From Neoroseomonas marina (lineage in GTDB: Bacteria > Pseudomonadota > Alphaproteobacteria > Acetobacterales > Acetobacteraceae), in contig NZ_JABBKX010000010.1 of assembly GCF_012927745.1 (NCBI RefSeq), positions 62,001-126,000 of the forward strand: DNA of 64,000 nt, given 5' to 3'. Below are positions 33,864 to 41,710 of the stretch, piece by piece. The notes under the pieces were generated by a model that saw only the letters and a program-made list of their open reading frames with translations, searched no databases and was not told the origin of the DNA. Made by a program: the position numbers and the translations under genes. Within the stretch, counting starts at the first letter, position 1. Each line of letters starts with the position of its first letter.

Positions 33864-35099
33864 ATGAACGCCCTGCGCCCCGCCCTGCCGATGCTCGTCG
33901 GGGTCTCGGTCATGCTGTCCCTGGCGATGGGGCTGCGTCAGAGCCTCGGCCTGTTCATGGCGCCGGCGACGCGCGACATCGGCATGGCGGTGGCGGAGTT
34001 CACCTTCGCGATCGCGGTGCAGAACCTCGCCTGGGGCTTCCTGCAGCCCTTCGCCGGGGCGGCGGCGGCGCGCTGGGGATTCCGCCCGGTGCTCGTCGTG
34101 GGCGTCCTGTCCTACCTGGTCGGGCTCGGCGTCATGGCGATGGCGCAGGGCGCCTTCGCGATCCTGGTCGGCGCGGGGGTGCTGATCGGCATCGCGCTCG
34201 CCTGCACGGGCAGCGGCATGGCGCTCGCCGTTGCCTCGCGTCCCGTGCCGGCGGCCCTGCGGTCGAGCGCGCTCGGCATCGTCTCCGCCGCCGGGTCGGT
34301 CGGCGCGCTGGTCGCGGCGCCGGTCGGGCAGGTGCTGGCCGACGGCTGGGGGTGGCGGGCAGGGGTCTGGGGCTTTCTGCTGCTCGGCCTCGCCATGATA
34401 CCGGCGGCCTGGATCGCCGGGCGCGTGGACAAGGTGCCCGTGCCGCCGCTCGCACCGCAGGAGGCGCCGCGCATGGGCCTCGCGCTCAAGCGGGCCATGG
34501 CGCATCCGCCCTTCCTGGTCATGGCCGGCGCCTATTTCGTCTGCGGGCTTCAGCTGGTCTTCCTGACGACGCACCTGCCGTCCTACCTCGCGCTCTGCGG
34601 CCAGGACCCGATGCTGTCGGCCAAGGCGCTGGGGCTGATCGGCGGGTTCAACGTGCTCGGCTCGCTGGTCTTCGGCTGGGCGGGCGGGCGGTGGAACAAG
34701 GGCGCGCTGCTCGGTGGCATCTACCTGGTGCGCTCGCTCGTGCTGGGTCTGTATTTCGCCTGGGCGCCCAGCGAGGCCTCGACCCTCGTCTTCGCGTCGA
34801 TCATGGGATTCCTGTGGCTCGGCGTGGCGCCGCTGGTGTCCGGCATGGTGATCGAGATGTTCGGGCTGCGCTTCCAGGCGCTGATCCAGGGCCTCGCCTT
34901 CATGTCCCACCAGGTCGGGTCGTTCCTCGGCGCCTTCGGCGGCGGGCTGCTGTTCGACCTGAACGGGGATTACGTGCTGGCCTGGAAGCTCGGAGTGGGC
35001 ATGGGCCTCTTCGCGGGGGCGGTACAGATCATCTTCGCCCTGCGTGAGGCGAGCCCGCCGGCCCCGGAAACGGGACCGCCGCGACCGGCACCGGCCTGA
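33864..35099 (+). CDS. MFS transporter
   Basis: About 411 residues with 12 predicted helices. GLRQSLGLFMAPATRDIG near the N-terminus and AAARWGFRPVLVVGVL in the TM2-3 loop are typical of the MFS monocarboxylate or oxalate/formate-like branch. A central cytoplasmic loop (about residues 190-215) separates the two halves. ATG 33864 is chosen; GTG 33843 would add seven basic residues and neither has a good RBS. The substrate is unknown. It may work with the binding-protein gene downstream only by proximity. Confidence 0.85.
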   Translation: MNALRPALPMLVGVSVMLSLAMGLRQSLGLFMAPATRDIGMAVAEFTFAIAVQNLAWGFLQPFAGAAAARWGFRPVLVVGVLSYLVGLGVMAMAQGAFAILVGAGVLIGIALACTGSGMALAVASRPVPAALRSSALGIVSAAGSVGALVAAPVGQVLADGWGWRAGVWGFLLLGLAMIPAAWIAGRVDKVPVPPLAPQEAPRMGLALKRAMAHPPFLVMAGAYFVCGLQLVFLTTHLPSYLALCGQDPMLSAKALGLIGGFNVLGSLVFGWAGGRWNKGALLGGIYLVRSLVLGLYFAWAPSEASTLVFASIMGFLWLGVAPLVSGMVIEMFGLRFQALIQGLAFMSHQVGSFLGAFGGGLLFDLNGDYVLAWKLGVGMGLFAGAVQIIFALREASPPAPETGPPRPAPA

Positions 35100-35169
35100 T
35101 CCTTTCCCCCCGCCGCGCAATCCCCTATGTGGCGGGCGTCAGTCCCATGCCTGAACGGGAGGAATCCGC

Positions 35170-36258
35170 ATGAACCGCCGTGTCCTGATGGGGGCTGCGG
35201 CTGCCGCCGCCCCTGCAGCTCTTGCCGCGCCCGCGCTGGCCCAGACCCAGATGCCGGAGATCCGCTGGCGGCTCACCTCCTCCTTCCCGCGGAACCTCGA
35301 CGTCCTGTTCGGCACGGCGGATGCGATCGCGCGGCGCGTCGGGCAGCTGACGGACGGCAAGTTCCGCATCAGTGCCTTCCCGGGCGGCGAGATCGCCCCG
35401 CCGCTCGCGGCCCTCGATGCCGTGCAGTCGGGCGCCGTCGAATGCGCGCACACGGCGCCCTACTACTACGTGGGCAAGGATCCCTCCTTCGCCTTCTTCA
35501 CCGCCATGCCCTTCGGCCTGAACAACCGGCAGATGACCGCGTGGTGGCGCCATGGCGGCGGCCGCGAGCTCGGGAACGAGCTGTTCCGCGACTACAACTG
35601 CATCGGCTTCACCGCCGGCGACACCGGCGCGCAGATGGGCGGCTGGTTCCGCAACGAAGTGCCGAACCTCCAGGCCCTGCAGGGGCTGAAGTTCCGCATC
35701 GCCGGTTTCGCCGGGCAGGTCTTCCAGAAGCTCGGCGCCGCGCCGACGCAGGTGGCCGCGGCCGACATCTACCCCTCGCTCGAGCGCGGCACGCTCGACG
35801 CGGTCGAGTTCGTCGGCCCGCATGACGACGAGAAGCTCGGCTTCGTGCGCGTCGCCCGCTACTACTACGCTCCCGGTTTCTGGGAGCCCGGCGCGCGGCT
35901 ACACCTGCTGGTGAACCAGCGTGCCTGGGATGCGCTGCCGGACCTCTACAAGCATGCCATCGAGGTCGCCTGCAACGAGCAGGACTCCGAGATGCTCGCG
36001 AAGTATGACGACCTCAACCCGAAGGCGCTGCGCCGCCTCGTCGCCGCGGGCGCGCAGCTGCGCTTCTGGCCGCGCGACATCATGCAGGCCGCCTGGCGCG
36101 CCTCGCATGAGGTCTATGAGGAGACGGGGGCGCGCAACGCACGCTTCAAGCGGATCTGGGAAGCCTATCGCGCCTATCGCGACGAGGAATACCAGTGGTT
36201 CCGCGTGGCCGAGAACTCCTTCGACAATTTCGCCTACCCCGCCGCCGCCGCGCGCTGA
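35170..36258 (+). CDS. TRAP transporter substrate-binding protein, DctP family
   Basis: A 362-residue periplasmic protein with signal peptide RRVLMGAAAAAAPAALAA and the mature start MPEIRWRLTSSFPRNLDVLF. LKFRIAGFAGQVFQKLGAAP contains the conserved Arg that binds the ligand carboxylate in DctP-type proteins. SLERGTLDAVEFVGPHDDEK resembles the TakP-like 2-oxo-acid subgroup. No DctQ/DctM membrane genes adjoin it, so it is an orphan. A strong intrinsic terminator lies just downstream. Confidence 0.9.
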   Translation: MNRRVLMGAAAAAAPAALAAPALAQTQMPEIRWRLTSSFPRNLDVLFGTADAIARRVGQLTDGKFRISAFPGGEIAPPLAALDAVQSGAVECAHTAPYYYVGKDPSFAFFTAMPFGLNNRQMTAWWRHGGGRELGNELFRDYNCIGFTAGDTGAQMGGWFRNEVPNLQALQGLKFRIAGFAGQVFQKLGAAPTQVAAADIYPSLERGTLDAVEFVGPHDDEKLGFVRVARYYYAPGFWEPGARLHLLVNQRAWDALPDLYKHAIEVACNEQDSEMLAKYDDLNPKALRRLVAAGAQLRFWPRDIMQAAWRASHEVYEETGARNARFKRIWEAYRAYRDEEYQWFRVAENSFDNFAYPAAAAR

Positions 36259-36276
36259 GCGGCCGGCAGATGACAG

Positions 36277-36307
36277 GGCCGTCATCCTTCGGGATGACGG
36301 CCTTTTT
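36277..36307 (+). terminator. Rho-independent terminator after the TRAP binding-protein gene
   Basis: A perfect 11-bp GC-rich stem (36277-36287 with 36292-36302) closes a TTCG tetraloop and is followed by five T residues (36303-36307). It starts 18 bases after the stop codon and isolates uppP from the upstream transcript. Confidence 0.92.
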
Positions 36308-36378
36308 CATGTCCGGGCCCGATTCACGCCATCTTGGGCGCGCCATAAGGTGGCCTGTCCCTGAATTCGGATTCGCCC

Positions 36379-37182
36379 ATGGATATCGGCTCGCTGTTCT
36401 CCGCCCTGTTGATGGGCATCGTCGAGGGACTCACCGAGTTCCTGCCGATCTCCTCGACCGGGCACCTGATCCTGCTCGGGGAACTGATCGGCTTCGAAGG
36501 CCCCCCGGGCAAGACCTTCGAGATCTCGATCCAGCTCGGTGCGATCCTCGCGGTGGTGCTGATCTACCGACGGCTGATCGTCGACCTCGTGGTGAACATG
36601 TGGCGGCCGGGGCTGCAGCGCTTCTACGTGATCAACCTGGTCCTCGCCTTCCTGCCGGCCGCGGTCCTGGGTGCGACGCTGCACAAGACGATCACGGGCC
36701 TGCTCTTCAATCCCTGGGTCGTCTGCGTGGCCCTGATCGTCGGCGGCGTGGCGATCATCGTGATCGAACGCAACCGTCCTTCGCCCAGCATCCATTCGGT
36801 GCCCGAGATCGGACCGCTTGCAGCGCTTCTGATCGGCTTCGGGCAGGCGCTCGCGATGATCCCCGGAACGTCGCGATCGGGAGCGACGATCATCACGGCG
36901 CTGCTGGTCGGCGTCGAGCGGAAGGCAGCGGCCGAATTCTCCTTCATGCTCGCCGTCCCGACCATGCTCGCGGCGACGGTCTATTCGCTGTGGAAGGCGC
37001 GATCGGATCTCGACTTCTCGGCCTTCGGGCAGATCGGCGTCGGGTTCGTCGCGGCCTTCGTGGTCGCCTTCCTGACGGTGCGCGCGCTGCTCGCGGTGAT
37101 CGGGCGCATCGGCTTCACGCCCTTCGGCTGGTACCGGATCGGCCTCGGCGTCGTCATGATGCTGGTGCTGGCGCTCCGCTAG
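36379..37182 (+). CDS. uppP: Undecaprenyl-diphosphatase UppP (BacA)
   Basis: A 267-residue polytopic phosphatase that recycles undecaprenyl pyrophosphate for peptidoglycan and glycan synthesis. It has both hallmark motifs: GIVEGLTEFLPISSTGHL (residues about 12-30) with the Glu pair and SST, and MIPGTSRSGATI with the catalytic Arg. About eight helices are predicted and all key residues are present. It lies between an intrinsic terminator and a convergent small gene, so it is probably monocistronic. Confidence 0.96.
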   Translation: MDIGSLFSALLMGIVEGLTEFLPISSTGHLILLGELIGFEGPPGKTFEISIQLGAILAVVLIYRRLIVDLVVNMWRPGLQRFYVINLVLAFLPAAVLGATLHKTITGLLFNPWVVCVALIVGGVAIIVIERNRPSPSIHSVPEIGPLAALLIGFGQALAMIPGTSRSGATIITALLVGVERKAAAEFSFMLAVPTMLAATVYSLWKARSDLDFSAFGQIGVGFVAAFVVAFLTVRALLAVIGRIGFTPFGWYRIGLGVVMMLVLALR

Positions 37183-37193
37183 CGCCGGCCCCA

Positions 37194-37463
37194 TCACGCC
37201 GCGCGGCGGGCCTCGATGCCGCCGCGCAGGTCCATCACGCCCACGACCTGGCTGAGGTTGCCCGCCACCAGGTGGACCATTCCCGCCGGCATGGCATCGA
37301 GGGCGATCTCCACCCGGACGCAGTCGCCCTCGCGTCGTGCGAGGACGAGGTCTGCGACGAGGTCACGCTTGGCCAGCGGCTGCAGGAGCCTGGCCAGCAG
37401 ACCGGGTGAGGCCTCCGCGAGCAGATGGAAACGCGCGGGGACGAGGCTGTCGGAGTCGGTCAT
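37194..37463 (-). CDS. Small ACT-like domain protein
   Basis: An 89-residue protein whose core (FHLLAEASPGLLARLLQPLA, then DCVRVEIALDAMPAGMVHLV and NLSQVVGVMDL) has the beta-alpha-beta-beta-alpha-beta spacing of an ACT domain, as in the small subunit of acetolactate synthase. No enzyme partner is adjacent. It could be a stand-alone amino-acid-sensing regulator, but the fold call is inferred from pattern only. It converges on uppP, with 11 bases between stops. Confidence 0.55.
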   Translation of the reverse strand: MTDSDSLVPARFHLLAEASPGLLARLLQPLAKRDLVADLVLARREGDCVRVEIALDAMPAGMVHLVAGNLSQVVGVMDLRGGIEARRAA

Positions 37464-37770
37464 GGCGATGAGGTATCCGGAAGGGGAATAGGCGGGGCGG
37501 GACCATGCGCGCGGCCGGAGGCTCGCCCCGCCCGGGGGCGGCCTTAAGCGGCCGTGCCGGTAATTCGTCCCGTCTGGAACCCGATCCTGCTCATCGCGGA
37601 GAAAGTTAGCAGGCGCCGGCGTCCTTCGCCAGTGGCGCGAAAGCGCAGGCCGTTGCGCAAATGGTAAAGATTCAGTCTATGCAGGACAAAAATTGAGAGG
37701 TATCTAGCTTTTATATATGGCCGTCTGCCGGGAGCAGCGGTCCATCCGCTGGAGCCGAGGAGACCCGTCC
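37464..37770. other. Divergent intergenic region, AT-rich near 37660-37715
   Basis: This 307-base divergent gap has no supported gene. Its right half, with a run of A/T around 37685-37712, contrasts with the GC-rich surroundings and is where promoters for the lipoprotein gene are expected. No -35/-10 pair with good spacing could be singled out. GAGGAGACC just before 37771 is the lipoprotein RBS. Confidence 0.4.
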
Positions 37771-38433
37771 ATGCCGTCCGTAATCTCCCATCGCCGCGTC
37801 GCGGCCCTGCCGGCGCTGCTTGGTCTGATGCTGTTGAGCGGTTGCGGCACCTATCACATCCGGGCGGACAGCTCGGCGCTCGACGGCCAGCAGAAGCCCC
37901 CCGAGTGGAACGGCACGATCACCATCTCCTCCGACCCCGCCGGAGCCCGCTGCAGCGTCACCCGCGACGGTTCGCTGGTCACCGAGATCGCGTCCACGCC
38001 GGCCAACGTCCAGCTCCAGCGCGGCAACAGCCCGGCGGTCGTGAGCTGCTCGGCGCCTGGCCGCATGCCGACCACGGAGACGCTGCGCCCGCTGCGCGAC
38101 TTCGGCCTGCATCACCACCAGCCGACCGGTCCGAACGGGATCGTCCAGGGCCGCATCGACATCGAGACCGGGCGCGTCCGCCGCTTCTACGACACGACCG
38201 TCGCGCTGCCGCCGGCGTCCTTCGCCTCCGCGGCCGATCGCGATGCGTGGTTCGCATCCCGCGCGCAGGCGATCCGGAGCTACTGGGCGCTGCATATCGC
38301 CCGGGCCGAGCGCAATTCGGACGCGACCATCGACACGGCGCAGACGCTGCGCGGCTACATGGACGCCGACCTCGCCGCCCTCGATCGGCAGAAGTCGGGC
38401 GCCGTCGTCGCCGCGGTCCGCCGCGGTCGCTGA
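37771..38433 (+). CDS. Predicted lipoprotein, PEGA-like
   Basis: A 220-residue protein with a lipoprotein signal (LPALLGLMLLSGCG, lipobox Cys near residue 25). The stretch ITISSDPAGARCSVTRDGSL is like the PEGA repeat (surface-layer beta domain), followed by TPANVQLQRGNSPAVVSCSA. The second half is helical and Arg-rich with no recognised fold. ATG 37771 has GAGGAGACC upstream and gives the best signal. It is probably anchored in the outer membrane or the periplasmic face of the inner membrane. Confidence 0.7.
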   Translation: MPSVISHRRVAALPALLGLMLLSGCGTYHIRADSSALDGQQKPPEWNGTITISSDPAGARCSVTRDGSLVTEIASTPANVQLQRGNSPAVVSCSAPGRMPTTETLRPLRDFGLHHHQPTGPNGIVQGRIDIETGRVRRFYDTTVALPPASFASAADRDAWFASRAQAIRSYWALHIARAERNSDATIDTAQTLRGYMDADLAALDRQKSGAVVAAVRRGR

Positions 38434-38565
38434 GCCCCCCGGCCGTCCGGGGTCGCCGGGGCCCCGGACGTGCTGGCGACGGGCGCAGGCAGCGCCACGG
38501 ATCGCTGACGCGTCGCCGCGAACTGGTCTAGAACGGCGGCGCAACCAGCGACCGGGAGTCCCGCC

Positions 38566-39519
38566 TTGCGCCGCCGTTCCCTTCTCGCCGCCGCGCTGCT
38601 CGCGCGCCCGGCCTTCGCGCAGTCCTATCCGGGCCCGGTCCGGCTGATCGTCCCCTTCGCGACCGGCGGCACCACCGACATCATCGCCCGGCTGATCGCC
38701 GAGGACATGGGGCGGCGGCTCGGCACGGTCGTCATCGTCGAGAACCGGCCAGGCGCTGGTGCGACGCTCGGCACGGGGCTCGTCGCCCGGGCGGCTCCGG
38801 ACGGCACGACGCTGCTCGTGTCGACCATCTCGGGCATGGCGGTCGGCAACACGCTGTACCGCGACCGCATCCAGTGGGATGCCGACCGGGACTTCGCGCA
38901 CATCGCGACCATCCTCGGCACGCCGTACCTGCTGCTCGTGAATCCGCAGACGCCCTACCGCACGCTCGCGGAGTATGTGGACGCGTCGAAGCGGCCGCCG
39001 GGCCTTGCCTTTGCGACGAGCGGCATCGGGTCGGTGCCGCATCTTGTCGGTCTGCGGCTGGCGCAGGCGGCGGGCTTCGAGCTGCAGCACATCCCGTATC
39101 GCGGCGGTTCGCAGGCCGCGACGGATGCGATCGCCGGCGTCGTGCCGTCGGTGATGGACAGCCTGACCGCGGCGTCCGCCTACATACGCGCCGGCCAGCT
39201 GCGCGTCCTCGCCTTCACGACGCGCGAGCGTGTGGCCGATTTCCCGGAGGTGCCGACCTTCGTCGAAGCCGGCTATCCGGACATCGTGGCCGATGGCTGG
39301 GCCGGCATCGCGGCACCGGCGGGCACGCCGCGCGCCCTCCAGGAACGCCTGGCCGCCGCGATACGAGAGGCCATGGCCGCGCCTCACATCGCGCGGCGCT
39401 ACCAGGAGACGGTGACGCAGCCGGGGCGGCTTTTCCTCGATGACGCGCAGGCCTTCGTGCGCGCCGAGATCGCCGCCTGGGCGCCGGTCGTCCGTGCGTC
39501 GGGGGCGACGCCGGGCTGA
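38566..39519 (+). CDS. Bug/TctC-family tripartite tricarboxylate-type binding protein
   Basis: A 317-residue Bug protein with a TTG start after CGGGAGTCC. A short signal (RRSLLAAALLARPAFA) precedes the typical PGPVRLIVPFATGGTTDIIA and ENRPGAGATLGT ligand-pocket segments. Such proteins bind carboxylates or other small metabolites for TctAB-type carriers, or act as sensors. No TctA/TctB genes are near, a common situation in this group. The ligand cannot be inferred. Confidence 0.9.
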   Translation: MRRRSLLAAALLARPAFAQSYPGPVRLIVPFATGGTTDIIARLIAEDMGRRLGTVVIVENRPGAGATLGTGLVARAAPDGTTLLVSTISGMAVGNTLYRDRIQWDADRDFAHIATILGTPYLLLVNPQTPYRTLAEYVDASKRPPGLAFATSGIGSVPHLVGLRLAQAAGFELQHIPYRGGSQAATDAIAGVVPSVMDSLTAASAYIRAGQLRVLAFTTRERVADFPEVPTFVEAGYPDIVADGWAGIAAPAGTPRALQERLAAAIREAMAAPHIARRYQETVTQPGRLFLDDAQAFVRAEIAAWAPVVRASGATPG

Positions 39520-39636
39520 TGTGATTTGGCGCTGGCGCGCGTCGCGCCGGTGGGTTTTGATCCGCGTCAAGGACCCCGCCGGGCGTGATGGTGGAAATGG
39601 CCGGGGACCGAGAATCCGCACAGGGAGAGACCAGTC

Positions 39637-40359
39637 ATGGCACGCGTCGCACTCGTTACCGGAGGCCAGCGCGGCATCGGCGCTGCGATCAGTGAGGCCT
39701 TGCAGGCGGCCGGCCGGAAGGTCGTCGCGTCCTATGCCGGCAACGACGCCGCGGCCGAGGCCTTCACCAAGCGCACCGGCATTCCCTGCTACAAGTTCGA
39801 CGTCGCGGACTACGAATCCTGCGCCGCCGCGCTGAAGCAGATCGAACAGGAGGTCGGCCCGGTCGAGGTGCTGGTGAACAATGCCGGCATCACCCGCGAC
39901 GCGACCATGAAGCGCCTGTCGCGCGACATGTGGGACGCGGTGATCGATACCAACCTCGGCTCCTGCTACAACATGTGCAAGCTGGTCTGGGACGGGATGA
40001 CGGCGAAGAAGTTCGGCCGCATCGTCAACATCGGTTCAGTGAACGGGCAGGCGGGCCAGTACGGCCAGGTGAACTACGCCGCCGCGAAGTCCGGCATCCA
40101 TGGCTTCACCAAGGCGCTGGCGCAGGAAGGCGCCCGGTCGCAGATCACGGTGAACGCCATCGCGCCGGGCTATGTGGACACCGAGATGGTGCGCGCCGTG
40201 CCGCCCGACGTGCTCGAGAAGATCGTCGCGCGCATTCCGATGGGGCGTCTCGGCCGCGCCTATGACATCGCGCGCGGCGTGGTGTTCCTGACCGCGGACG
40301 ATGCGGACTTCATCACGGGGTCCACGCTGTCGATCAACGGCGGGCAGCACATGTACTGA
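39637..40359 (+). CDS. phbB: Acetoacetyl-CoA reductase PhbB
   Basis: A 240-residue NADPH-type short-chain dehydrogenase: ALVTGGQRGIGAAIS, NNAGITRDATMKRLSRDMW, the catalytic triad in IGSVNGQAGQYGQVNYAAAK (Ser, Tyr, Lys) and STLSINGGQHMY at the C-terminus. This pattern is that of PhbB, which reduces acetoacetyl-CoA to (R)-3-hydroxybutyryl-CoA for polyhydroxybutyrate. The phbA and phbC partners are not in the window. RBS AGGGAGAG is strong. Confidence 0.92.
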   Translation: MARVALVTGGQRGIGAAISEALQAAGRKVVASYAGNDAAAEAFTKRTGIPCYKFDVADYESCAAALKQIEQEVGPVEVLVNNAGITRDATMKRLSRDMWDAVIDTNLGSCYNMCKLVWDGMTAKKFGRIVNIGSVNGQAGQYGQVNYAAAKSGIHGFTKALAQEGARSQITVNAIAPGYVDTEMVRAVPPDVLEKIVARIPMGRLGRAYDIARGVVFLTADDADFITGSTLSINGGQHMY

Positions 40360-40367
40360 TCGCGGCA

Positions 40368-40394
40368 GCGGGGGCCGCGCTGCGCGGCCCCCGC
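40368..40394 (+). terminator. Strong GC palindrome after phbB
   Basis: A 13-bp perfect inverted repeat (40368-40380 with 40382-40394) lies 8 bases after the phbB stop. There is no T-run, so it could be a factor-dependent terminator or an mRNA-stabilising hairpin before the YciI genes. Confidence 0.5.
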
Positions 40395-40412
40395 CCCGGA
40401 TCCATTCTGCGC

Positions 40413-41015
40413 ATGGCGGACGGTGTCAGGGCAGGAATCAGGGCCCATGCCATCCTGGCCTTCGACGGGCCGGATCCGTCGCGGCGTGCCGCGACGCGCG
40501 AGAGGCACATCGCTGCCATCGGCGAATTCGCAGCGGATGGAACGCTTCTGCTCGGCCTGCCGCTCCACACGCCGGAGGGACGTTCTCGCGGATCCCTCAT
40601 GGTCGTCTCCGCGGCGGATGAGACCGACGTCGGAGCGTATCTGGCGCGCGAGCCGTTCGCCGTCGAACGCGTCTGGGGCGAGATCGCCTGCCGTCCAATC
40701 TGGATTCCGGCCCTGCCATTCAGGCCCTGGCCGACTGAGCAGGCGGCCCTCCCGTCGGGTCGAGGGCACACGATCCTGATCGCTGAAGGTGCCCTCGGCG
40801 TCGAGCGGCTTTGGCAATGGGCCGAAGCAGGGACGTTGTGCTTCGCCGCGGAGACGCTGGACGTGCCAGGTGGCATCCTGGTGGGCCGGCACGCGTCGGA
40901 TGAGGCGGCGCGCGAATGGCTGGTGGCAGATCCAGTCCTCGATACGTGCCGATGGACGCTGCACGCGACGATGTTTCGGCCGCTGCCTTACCGCCGCCTC
41001 CCTGGCATGCGCTGA
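40413..41015 (+). CDS. Double YciI-like domain protein A
   Basis: A 200-residue protein made of two ferredoxin-like YciI/YCII units. The first (residues about 10-105) is complete: AILAFDGPDPSRRAATRERH, ending CRPIWIPALPFRPWP. The second (about 115-200) is shortened and has lost its charged His/Arg loop, but keeps GGILVGRHASDEAAREWLVA and MFRPLPYRRLPG. YCII proteins often have a catalytic His-Asp pair of uncertain function. It has a close tandem copy downstream. Confidence 0.68.
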   Translation: MADGVRAGIRAHAILAFDGPDPSRRAATRERHIAAIGEFAADGTLLLGLPLHTPEGRSRGSLMVVSAADETDVGAYLAREPFAVERVWGEIACRPIWIPALPFRPWPTEQAALPSGRGHTILIAEGALGVERLWQWAEAGTLCFAAETLDVPGGILVGRHASDEAAREWLVADPVLDTCRWTLHATMFRPLPYRRLPGMR

Positions 41016-41067
41016 CGGCGCCGGCGGGACGTGCCAGTCTGCCGCGGAAGGGCTGGGGAGGAAGCAC

Positions 41068-41706
41068 ATGGGTTACGCCATCATTGCCTGGGACGGACCT
41101 GATCCGGAGCGCCGCATGGCGGTGCGCGATCGCCACCTGGCCGTCATCACGCGCTGGGCTGCGGATGGGCGCCTCGCGCTCGGCGTGCCGCTGTTCACGC
41201 CGGAGTGGAAGGCGGCGGGATCGCTGATGGTGCTGGAGGTGCCGGACAAATCCGGTCTGGACGACTATCTCGCCGAGGAGCCCTTTGCGCGGGAGGGCGT
41301 CTGGTCGCGCTGGGCGGTGCATCCGTTCCGCATCGCGCCGCTGCCATACCAGCCGCTGCCGCAGCCCGGGACGCCGATCGCGACCAGCCGCACGCACACG
41401 GTCATCGTGGCGATGGACGGGACGGATGCGGGTGCTCCGGCGCGCCGTGCCGCGGTGCGCGAGCAGCACCTGGCGCGAGTGGTTCCGGCGGCACAGGAAG
41501 GGACGCTGGCGCTTGGCGGGGCGATCCTGGACGAGGCCGGCGCCATGCGCGGATCCATCGCGGTGACCCGCCACGCGAGCGATGCAGAGGCACGCGCGTG
41601 GATGGCGGCGGATCCGTATGTGACGGGAGGCGTCTGGCAGGATGTGGCCCTGCACGGGACACGGTTTGCGCCGTTGCCGTACCGAGGGTTACCGGGACAA
41701 GCCTGA
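41068..41706 (+). CDS. Double YciI-like domain protein B
   Basis: A 212-residue tandem paralog with two well-kept YciI units: YAIIAWDGPDPERRMAVRDR, then TVIVAMDGTDAGAPARRAAV, each followed by a His and closed by an RFAPLPY/RIAPLPY strand. The RBS GGGGAGGAAG before ATG 41068 is strong. The repeat of domain order and the LPYR(R/G)LPG endings show that both genes derive from one double-domain ancestor. Function unknown; it follows phbB and protein A on the same strand. Confidence 0.7.
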   Translation: MGYAIIAWDGPDPERRMAVRDRHLAVITRWAADGRLALGVPLFTPEWKAAGSLMVLEVPDKSGLDDYLAEEPFAREGVWSRWAVHPFRIAPLPYQPLPQPGTPIATSRTHTVIVAMDGTDAGAPARRAAVREQHLARVVPAAQEGTLALGGAILDEAGAMRGSIAVTRHASDAEARAWMAADPYVTGGVWQDVALHGTRFAPLPYRGLPGQA

Positions 41707-41710
41707 CATG

